A stretch of DNA of 64,000 nucleotides, taken from Variovorax sp. CF313 (GTDB taxonomy: Bacteria > Pseudomonadota > Gammaproteobacteria > Burkholderiales > Burkholderiaceae_C). The notes under the pieces were generated by a model. It was not told where the DNA came from. It saw only the letters and a list, made by a program, of their open reading frames with translations, and did not search any database. A program made the translations under genes and the position numbers. How positions within the stretch are numbered: position 1 is the first letter of the stretch; each line of letters starts with the position of its first letter. The stretch spans positions 1 through 64,000 of the forward strand of contig NZ_AKIW01000166.1 of assembly GCF_000282635.1 (NCBI RefSeq). Reading direction: 5' to 3'. Of this stretch, positions 54,240 through 60,728 are shown one piece after another.

Positions 54240-55520
54240 ATGAAGTTGTTTCCCTCCGGCCACGCCACCCATCCGCAATGGCGTATGGCGGCCGGCCTCG
54301 TGCTGGCCCAGCTGCGCGCACAGATGGCCTTGCCCGACTACGCGTCTTCGCCGACGCTCGGGCTGCTCTACATCACCGACCACTATGCGAGCGAGGCGCA
54401 GGACATCCTCGATCACCTGAGCGCGGAGCTGCCCGAAGTGACCGACTGGTCGGGCACGGTCGGCGTCGGCGTGTCGGCCAACAATGCCGAGTATTTCGAC
54501 GAGCCCGGGCTGAGCCTGATGCTCTGTGCCCTGCCCAGCGACCAATACCGCGTGTTCTCGGGCGTGGCGCCGCTGGGCAACTCCGAGATGAGCGGCTTCG
54601 AGGCCCACACGGCGCTGGTGCATGCCGATCCGGCCACCCCCGACCTTGCCGAGCTGATCGCCGAAATGGCGGGGCGCACGAACACGGGCTACCTGTTCGG
54701 CGGCTTGTCTTCGGGGCGTGGCAGCGCGCTGCAGTTCGCGGTCGGCGGCAACGGCAACATCCGCGGGCACGGGGCGGCGGGCGGGGTGTTCTCGGGCGGC
54801 CTGTCAGGCGTGGTTTTCGGCGAGGGCGTGCGGCTGGTGTCGCGCGTCACGCAGGGCTGCCAGCCGCTGCGATCGGGGGCGGCGCGCGAGCGCGAGATCA
54901 CCGAGGCCGATGGCAACCTGCTGCTGAAGCTCGACGGCGAGCCAGCGCTCGACGTGCTGCTGGCCGACCTTCAGGTGTCGCTCGAGCGGCCGCAGGAGGC
55001 CATCGACGCCGTGCGTAACACGTTGGTCGGCCTGGCCGACGCGGGCAGCGACGGCATCCGCCGCACCGGTGACCTGGGGGCCGACGTGCTGGTGCGCCAC
55101 ATCATCGGGCTGGACCCGACGCGCCGCGGCATCGCGATCGCCGACGTGGCCGAGGCCGGCATGCGGCTGAGCTTCTGCCGCCGCAATGCGCAGGCCGCGC
55201 GTGCCGACCTGATGCGCATCTGCGCCGAAATCCGCGAGGAACTGGAGCCCGAAGAGCAGACGCTGGCCACCGCGCGCGCCGTGGCGGCAGGCGAGGCCGA
55301 GGCGGCGCCGCATCCAGCGCGGCGCATCGCGGGGGCGGTGTACGTCAGCTGTTCCGGGCGCGGCGGCCCGCACTTCGGTGCGCCGGGGGCGGAACTGCAG
55401 ATCGTGCGGCACGCGCTGGGCGACGTGCCGCTGGTGGGTTTCTTCGCGGCGGGCGAGATCGCTCGCCACCATCTGTATGGCTATACCGGCGTGCTGACGG
55501 TGTTCGCCAGCAACGACTGA
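54240..55520 (+). CDS. FIST signal-transduction domain protein
   Basis: A 426-residue soluble protein. The N-terminal FIST domain (about residues 30-190) shows LGLLYITDHYASEAQDILDH, a GVGVSANNAEYFDEPGLSLM stretch and GYLFGGLSSGRG. The FIST-C domain (about 205-400) has ISRVTQGCQPLR-like and YVSCSGRGGPHFG segments and ends LVGFFAAGEIARHHLYGYTG. FIST domains are thought to sense small ligands such as amino acids; in this free-standing form no output domain is present. An upstream TTG (54228) would add four residues. It lies 45 bases after phaM, but a functional link is unknown. Confidence 0.83.
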   Translation: MKLFPSGHATHPQWRMAAGLVLAQLRAQMALPDYASSPTLGLLYITDHYASEAQDILDHLSAELPEVTDWSGTVGVGVSANNAEYFDEPGLSLMLCALPSDQYRVFSGVAPLGNSEMSGFEAHTALVHADPATPDLAELIAEMAGRTNTGYLFGGLSSGRGSALQFAVGGNGNIRGHGAAGGVFSGGLSGVVFGEGVRLVSRVTQGCQPLRSGAAREREITEADGNLLLKLDGEPALDVLLADLQVSLERPQEAIDAVRNTLVGLADAGSDGIRRTGDLGADVLVRHIIGLDPTRRGIAIADVAEAGMRLSFCRRNAQAARADLMRICAEIREELEPEEQTLATARAVAAGEAEAAPHPARRIAGAVYVSCSGRGGPHFGAPGAELQIVRHALGDVPLVGFFAAGEIARHHLYGYTGVLTVFASND

Positions 55521-55526
55521 CTGCGA

Positions 55527-56828
55527 TCAGGCCGGCTGCAGCGCGCGCGGCGCGGGCGCGGGCATGCCGGTGAACACGAAATCGACCTCCGGCGCCAGCC
55601 CGCTCACGATGCGCGCGATCGACTTGCCCGAACCGCAGGCGTGCGTCCAGCCGAGCGTGCCGTGGCCGGTGTTGAGGAACAGGTTCGGGAGCTTCGTCTT
55701 GCCGATCAACGGCACGTTGCTCGGCGTCGCGGGACGCAGGCCGGTCCAGAACTGCGCCTGCGTCGTGTCGCCGGCGCCCGGGAACAGCTCTTCCACGCGG
55801 CGCACGATGGCTTCGCAGCGCACCCGGTTCAGGTCGCGGTCGTAGCCGTTGAGCTCGGCAGTGCCGGCGATGCGCAGGCGGTCGCCCGACTCGGATGTGT
55901 AGCGCGAGAACACGAGCTTGAATTCGTCGTCCGTCAGCGAGACCTGGTGCGCCTTCGAGGCGTCTTTCACGGGCAGCGTCACCGAATAGCCCTTGGCCGG
56001 GTAGATCGGCAGGCGGATGCCCAGCGGCGCGGCATACAGCGGGCTCAGCGAACCCATCGCCAGCACGAAGGCGTCGCCGCGGATGCGCTGGAAGCGGCCT
56101 TCGCTGTCGGTGGCCTCGACGTGGTCGATGCTGCCGCCGGCCTCGCGCAGCGCGGTCACGGTGTGGCTCATCAGGAACCTGACGCCCGCTGCCGTGGCCA
56201 GGCCCACCAGTTCGCGCGCGAAGCGGTTGGCGTCACCTGACTCGTCCTCGGCCGTGTAGGTGGCGCCGGCCAGCTTGGGCCGGATGTGGGCGAGGGCGGG
56301 CTCGATCTTCACGGCTTCGTCGGCCGAGATGACCTGGCGCTCGCAGCCCAGGGCGCGCATCTGCTCGGCGGGCGCGAGGGCGCCGTCGAACTCTTTCTGC
56401 GTCGTGTAGAAGTGCAGGATGCCCTGCGTGCGCTGGTCGTAGTTCAGGCCGGTGTCGCGGCGCAACTGTTGCAACATCGAGCGGCTGTATGTACCAAGAC
56501 GCACGATCTGCTCGATGTTGTGGCGGGTGCGCGCCGGCGTGCATTCGCGCAGGAACTGCAGGCCCCAGAGCCACTGGCGCATGTCGGCGCGGATGCGGAA
56601 GAGCAGGGGGGCGTCTTCCTTGCCCAGCCACTGCAGCACCTTCAGCGGCGCGCTGGGATTGGCCCAGGGTTCGGCATGGCTGACCGAGATCTGCCCGCCG
56701 TTGGCGAAGCTGGTTTCGGCGGCCGGGGTGGCCTGCCGGTCGATCACGGTCACTTCGTGGCCGAGTTGCTGGAGGTAGTAAGCCGAGGTCACGCCGAGCA
56801 GGCCGGCGCCAAGAACGATCACGCGCAT
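55527..56828 (-). CDS. dadA: D-amino acid dehydrogenase DadA-like FAD enzyme under glycine riboswitch control
   Basis: A 433-residue FAD-dependent dehydrogenase of the DAO family. The FAD-binding loop VIVLGAGLLGVTSAYYL starts at residue 3 (G-A-G-L-L-G at 7-12). TSFANGGQISVSHAEPWANP and YPAKGYSVTLP are DadA signatures, and the C-terminal LNTGHGTLGWTHACGSGK is conserved. DadA oxidises D-alanine and other D-amino acids to 2-oxo acids and donates electrons to the respiratory chain. The tandem glycine riboswitch directly upstream suggests that glycine or a related amino acid is an actual substrate or inducer, closer to glycine oxidation. No alr/dadX racemase is adjacent. The ATG at 56828 has AAGG eight bases upstream; it converges with the FIST gene. 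Confidence 0.87.
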   Translation of the reverse strand: MRVIVLGAGLLGVTSAYYLQQLGHEVTVIDRQATPAAETSFANGGQISVSHAEPWANPSAPLKVLQWLGKEDAPLLFRIRADMRQWLWGLQFLRECTPARTRHNIEQIVRLGTYSRSMLQQLRRDTGLNYDQRTQGILHFYTTQKEFDGALAPAEQMRALGCERQVISADEAVKIEPALAHIRPKLAGATYTAEDESGDANRFARELVGLATAAGVRFLMSHTVTALREAGGSIDHVEATDSEGRFQRIRGDAFVLAMGSLSPLYAAPLGIRLPIYPAKGYSVTLPVKDASKAHQVSLTDDEFKLVFSRYTSESGDRLRIAGTAELNGYDRDLNRVRCEAIVRRVEELFPGAGDTTQAQFWTGLRPATPSNVPLIGKTKLPNLFLNTGHGTLGWTHACGSGKSIARIVSGLAPEVDFVFTGMPAPAPRALQPA

Positions 56829-56853
56829 TTCAAGTACCTTTGAGGTTGCAGCG

Positions 56854-56917
56854 CTTGAACGGCGGACGTGGTGTGCTATTGAATCAATAGCAAGCAACCG
56901 GACGACCGCCGTCCAAG
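56854..56917 (-). promoter_or_regulatory. Possible riboswitch expression platform hairpin
   Basis: On the minus strand CTTGGACGGCGG (56906-56917) can pair with CCGCCGTTCAAG (56854-56865) over 12 positions with one G-U pair. The loop contains a smaller hairpin CTATTG-ATT-CAATAG (56876-56890). It lies between the second aptamer and the dadA start. No U-tract follows, so it would act by other means than simple termination. Confidence 0.5.
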
Positions 56918-56924
56918 TTGCCGC

Positions 56925-57124
56925 TCCCCCTGTCCTTGGTACCTGAGAGATTCACCCGCTGCGCCCGCAGAGGGTTTGCTCCTTCGGTGCGCCACATGGC
57001 GTGGCGGCTCTCCAGACGGCGTTTCAGTTGGTGCAGTACAGACCCCTTGTTCGGGCCGACCTGAGCGTTTATGGGAGTTTGCGCCTTCGGTAGGGCCACC
57101 AAGGTGGCCCGCTCTCCTGCAGTG
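56925..57124 (-). ncRNA. Tandem glycine riboswitch
   Basis: Two consecutive glycine aptamers precede dadA. Reading the minus strand, aptamer 1 (about 57124-57054) has GGAGAGC, CCTACCGAAGGCGCAAAC and CGCTCAGGTC. Aptamer 2 (about 57015-56936) has GGAGAGCC, CACCGAAGGAGCAAA and AATCTCTCAGGTACC. These are the conserved blocks of the family, in the right order and spacing, with a short linker between aptamers. Cooperative or linker-mediated glycine binding is known for tandem forms. It should switch dadA expression on when glycine is in excess, as for gcv operons. Confidence 0.93.
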
Positions 57125-57129
57125 GGGCG

Positions 57130-57158
57130 ATTGTAGGCGGGGTTCGTGCGACTACCGA
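57130..57158 (-). promoter_or_regulatory. Probable promoter of the riboswitch-dadA transcript
   Basis: On the minus strand a TACAAT -10 (57130-57135) is 17 bases from a weak -35, TCGGTA (57153-57158). Transcription would start near 57123, just before the first aptamer. Confidence 0.6.
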
Positions 57159-57243
57159 CCTGTGACTTTTGCCCATATGAGCGATGGGATAATCATTTGT
57201 TAATCTGCCGCACCGAACTTCTCACAAACATTCAGGGGACCCC

Positions 57244-58314
57244 ATGATCCTGGTAACCGGCGGCGCCGGCTTCATCGGCGCCAATTTCGTACTCGACTGG
57301 ATCGCCAACAGCGACGAGCCGGTCGTGAACCTCGACAAGCTGACCTACGCAGGCAATCTCGAGACGCTCGCATCGCTCAAGGACAACCCGAAGCACGTCT
57401 TCGTGCAGGGCGACATCGGCGACAGCGCGCTGCTCGACCGCCTGCTGGCCGAACACAAGCCTCGCGCCGTGGTGAACTTTGCGGCCGAATCGCATGTGGA
57501 CCGTTCCATCCACGGCCCTGAAGACTTCGTGCAGACCAATGTCCTCGGCACCTTCCGCCTGCTCGAATCCGTACGCGGCTTCTGGAGCGCACTGCCGGCC
57601 GAGCAGAAAGCCGCCTTCCGCTTTCTGCACGTATCAACCGACGAGGTCTACGGCTCGCTCTCCAAGACCGATCCGGCCTTCACCGAAGAAAACAAGTACG
57701 AGCCCAACAGCCCGTATTCGGCCAGCAAGGCCGCCAGCGACCACCTCGTGCGCGCCTGGCACCACACCTACGGCCTGCCGGTGGTCACCACCAACTGCTC
57801 GAACAACTACGGCCCGTTCCATTTTCCCGAGAAGCTGATCCCGCTGATGATCGTCAACGCGCTGGCCGGCAAGAGCCTGCCCGTGTACGGCGACGGCATG
57901 CAGGTGCGCGACTGGCTCTACGTGAAGGATCACTGCAGCGCCATCCGCCGCGTGCTCGAGGCCGGCAAGCTGGGCGAGACCTACAACGTCGGCGGCTGGA
58001 ACGAGAAGCCCAACATCGAGATCGTCAACACCGTGTGTGCGCTGCTCGACGAGCTGCGCCCGCGCGCGGACGGCAAGCCGTACAAGGAGCAGATCACCTA
58101 CGTCACCGACCGCCCGGGCCATGACCGCCGCTACGCCATCGACGCGCGCAAGCTGGAACGCGAACTCGGCTGGAAGCCCGCCGAAACCTTCGACACCGGC
58201 ATCCGCAAGACCGTTGAGTGGTATCTCGCGAACAGCGAATGGGTGCGCAACGTGCAGAGCGGCGCCTACCGCGAGTGGGTCGAGAAGCAATACGACGCGA
58301 AGGCCGCGGCATGA
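57244..58314 (+). CDS. rfbB: dTDP-glucose 4,6-dehydratase
   Basis: Second enzyme of dTDP-L-rhamnose synthesis; it converts dTDP-glucose to dTDP-4-keto-6-deoxyglucose with bound NAD+. The Rossmann loop is ILVTGGAGFIGANF; the active site has the D-E pair of the dehydratase in HVSTDEVYGSL and Y158-x3-K162 (YSASKAASDHL). The 356-residue length is normal. A weak GATAAT -10-like box lies at 57188-57193, and CAGGGGA is the ribosome binding site. It is the first gene of the rfbBDAC operon and overlaps rfbD by four bases (ATGA). Confidence 0.95.
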   Translation: MILVTGGAGFIGANFVLDWIANSDEPVVNLDKLTYAGNLETLASLKDNPKHVFVQGDIGDSALLDRLLAEHKPRAVVNFAAESHVDRSIHGPEDFVQTNVLGTFRLLESVRGFWSALPAEQKAAFRFLHVSTDEVYGSLSKTDPAFTEENKYEPNSPYSASKAASDHLVRAWHHTYGLPVVTTNCSNNYGPFHFPEKLIPLMIVNALAGKSLPVYGDGMQVRDWLYVKDHCSAIRRVLEAGKLGETYNVGGWNEKPNIEIVNTVCALLDELRPRADGKPYKEQITYVTDRPGHDRRYAIDARKLERELGWKPAETFDTGIRKTVEWYLANSEWVRNVQSGAYREWVEKQYDAKAAA

Positions 58315-59201
58315 AGTTGCTGCTGCTTGGCAAGGGCGGGCAGGTCGGCTGGGAACTGCAGCGCAGCCTTGCGCCGCTGGGCGAACTGGTTGCGCTCGAC
58401 TTCGACAGCACCGATTTCAACGCCGACTTCAGCCGCCCCGAGCAACTGGCCGAGACGGTGCTGAAGGTTCGCCCCGACGTGATCGTCAATGCCGCGGCGC
58501 ACACGGCGGTCGACAAGGCCGAGAGCGAGCCCGATTTCGCACGCAAGCTCAACGCCACCTCGCCGGGTGTCGTGGCCGAGGCGGCCCGGCAGATCGGGGC
58601 GCTGATGGTGCACTACTCGACCGACTACGTCTTCGACGGCAGCGGCACCAGGCCCTGGAAAGAAGGCGACGCGACCGGCCCGCTCAGCGTGTACGGACAG
58701 ACCAAGCTCGAAGGCGAGCAACTGGTGGCGCAGAACTGCCCAAACCATCTGATCTTTCGCACGAGCTGGGTGTACGCGGCGCGCGGCGGCAACTTCGCCA
58801 AGACCATGCTGCGGCTGGCGAAGGAACGCGAGAAGCTGACCGTCATCGACGACCAGTTCGGTGCGCCGACCGGGGCCGAGTTGCTGGCCGACGTGACGGC
58901 GCATGCCATTCGAGCCACGCTGCAGGATCCGGCGAAGGCGGGTCTCTATCACGCGATTGCCGGTGGCGAGACGACGTGGCACGGCTACGCGCGTTTCGTG
59001 CTCGAACTGGCGCAGCAGGCCGGCGTCGAACTCAAGGCCGGCCCGCAGGCTGTCGAGGCGGTGCCCACCAGCGCCTTCCCGACTCCGGCGAAGCGCCCGC
59101 ACAACTCCCGGCTCGACACCTCCAAGCTGCAGACCACTTTCGGCTTGCGCCTGCCGCCCTGGCAGGAAGGCGTCGCGCGCATGCTGCGCGAAATCCTTTG
59201 A
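58311..59201 (+). CDS. rfbD: dTDP-4-dehydrorhamnose reductase
   Basis: Last enzyme of dTDP-L-rhamnose synthesis, an NADPH-dependent SDR of the extended type. The cofactor loop is LLLGKGGQVGWEL, the substrate region includes NAAAHTAVDKAE, and Y128-x3-K132 (YGQTKLEGE) is the catalytic pair. STDYVFDG is the conserved signature of RmlD. Length is 296 residues. The ATG overlaps the rfbB stop, and 20 bases separate it from rfbA. Confidence 0.94.
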   Translation: MKLLLLGKGGQVGWELQRSLAPLGELVALDFDSTDFNADFSRPEQLAETVLKVRPDVIVNAAAHTAVDKAESEPDFARKLNATSPGVVAEAARQIGALMVHYSTDYVFDGSGTRPWKEGDATGPLSVYGQTKLEGEQLVAQNCPNHLIFRTSWVYAARGGNFAKTMLRLAKEREKLTVIDDQFGAPTGAELLADVTAHAIRATLQDPAKAGLYHAIAGGETTWHGYARFVLELAQQAGVELKAGPQAVEAVPTSAFPTPAKRPHNSRLDTSKLQTTFGLRLPPWQEGVARMLREIL

Positions 59202-59221
59202 ATCTTCACGAGAAAAAGTAC

Positions 59222-60118
59222 ATGACCAAGACGACGCAACGCAAAGGCATCATCCTGGCCGGTGGTTCGGGCACTCGCCTGCATCCGGCCACATTGGCCA
59301 TGAGCAAGCAGCTCCTGCCGGTGTACGACAAGCCGATGATCTACTACCCCCTGAGCACGCTGATGCTCGGCGGTATGCGCGACATCCTGATCATCAGCAC
59401 GCCGCAGGACACGCCGCGGTTCCAGCAGTTGCTGGGGGATGGGAGCCAGTGGGGGATCAATCTGCAGTATGCGGTGCAGCCGAGCCCCGATGGTCTCGCG
59501 CAGGCCTTCATCATCGGCGACAAATTCGTAGGAAATTCGCCGAGTGCGCTGGTGCTGGGCGACAACATCTTCTACGGCCATGACTTCGCGCCCCTGCTGG
59601 CTAATGCCGATTCGAAATCTTCGGGCGCCACGGTGTTCGCCTATCACGTGCATGACCCCGAGCGCTACGGCGTGGTGGCGTTCGATGCGAAGGGCAAGGC
59701 CAGCAGCATCGAGGAGAAGCCGTTGAAGCCGAAGAGCAGCTACGCCGTCACGGGCCTGTACTTCTACGACAACCAGGTGGTCGACATTGCCAAGGCCGTG
59801 AAGCCCAGCGCGCGTGGCGAGTTGGAGATCACAGCAGTCAACCAGGCCTACCTTGACCTGGACCAGCTCAACGTGCAGATCATGCAGCGCGGCTATGCCT
59901 GGCTGGATACCGGCACGCATGAGAGCCTGCTAGAGGCCGCGCAGTTCATCCAGACCCTGGAGCATCGGCAAGGGCTCAAGATTGCCTGTCCTGAAGAGAT
60001 TGCGTGGCGCAATGGATTCATCGATCGCGAGCAATTGGCAAGGCTTGCCGTGCCGCTTCAAAAGAATGGCTACGGCAAGTATCTGAATCATCTGCTGGCC
60101 GAGGAGGTGCGCTCATGA
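59222..60118 (+). CDS. rfbA: Glucose-1-phosphate thymidylyltransferase
   Basis: First committed enzyme of dTDP-L-rhamnose synthesis, which makes dTDP-glucose. The nucleotide-binding signature is GGSGTRL at residues 14-20, followed by SKQLLPVYDKPMIYYPL. The metal-binding Asp lies in VLGDNIFYGHDF, and YAWLDTGTHESLLEA is a conserved end motif. At 298 residues it is standard for the RmlA family. Its TGA overlaps the ATG of rfbC. Confidence 0.96.
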   Translation: MTKTTQRKGIILAGGSGTRLHPATLAMSKQLLPVYDKPMIYYPLSTLMLGGMRDILIISTPQDTPRFQQLLGDGSQWGINLQYAVQPSPDGLAQAFIIGDKFVGNSPSALVLGDNIFYGHDFAPLLANADSKSSGATVFAYHVHDPERYGVVAFDAKGKASSIEEKPLKPKSSYAVTGLYFYDNQVVDIAKAVKPSARGELEITAVNQAYLDLDQLNVQIMQRGYAWLDTGTHESLLEAAQFIQTLEHRQGLKIACPEEIAWRNGFIDREQLARLAVPLQKNGYGKYLNHLLAEEVRS

Positions 60119-60663
60119 AGGCAACCCCAACCGCGATTCCTGAAGTGCTGATCATCGAGCCCAAGGTCTTCGGCGATGCGCGCGGCTTCTTCTACGAAAG
60201 CTTCAACAGCAGGGCGTTCGATGAGGCCGTCGGACGGCATGTCGAGTTCGTCCAGGACAACCATTCGCGCTCGGCCAAGGGGGTGCTTCGCGGATTGCAC
60301 TATCAGATCCAGCAACCGCAGGGCAAGCTGGTGCGCGTGGTGCGGGGTGCCGTCTTCGACGTGGCGGTCGACATCCGCAAGTTGTCGCCGACCTTTGGCA
60401 AATGGGTGGGTGTGGAGCTCAGCGAGGACAACCACAGGCAGCTGTGGGTGCCTGAAGGCTTTGCGCACGGGTTCCTCGTGTTGAGCGAGACAGCGGAGTT
60501 TTTATACAAGACGACGGACTACTATGCGCCGGCACACGAGCGCGCAATCAAGTGGGACGACGCAGATTTGAGAATCGAGTGGCCGCATGTCGGTGCCGCG
60601 CTGCAACTGTCTGGTAAGGACCAGGCCGGTGTTTCACTGAACCAAGCTGAGACCTTCGACTAA
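60115..60663 (+). CDS. rfbC: dTDP-4-dehydrorhamnose 3,5-epimerase
   Basis: Third enzyme of the dTDP-L-rhamnose pathway, a cupin-fold epimerase. RGLHYQ, with the catalytic H62, and K71 lie in the substrate pocket; the end segment includes FLYKTTDYYAPAHERAIKWD, with the conserved Tyr. Length is 182 residues, as usual. The ATG overlaps the rfbA stop (ATGA), so all four rfb genes form one transcription and translation unit. The RNA or protein-level regulator is not visible. It is followed by a glycosyltransferase gene 65 bases downstream, suggesting that rhamnose is built into a surface glycan. Confidence 0.95.
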   Translation: MKATPTAIPEVLIIEPKVFGDARGFFYESFNSRAFDEAVGRHVEFVQDNHSRSAKGVLRGLHYQIQQPQGKLVRVVRGAVFDVAVDIRKLSPTFGKWVGVELSEDNHRQLWVPEGFAHGFLVLSETAEFLYKTTDYYAPAHERAIKWDDADLRIEWPHVGAALQLSGKDQAGVSLNQAETFD

Positions 60664-60728
60664 AAAGCGAAGACCGCCACCCATGTGTGAGTGCGATGCC
60701 CGCAAGAGCGTCAAATTCGAGGAACCGA

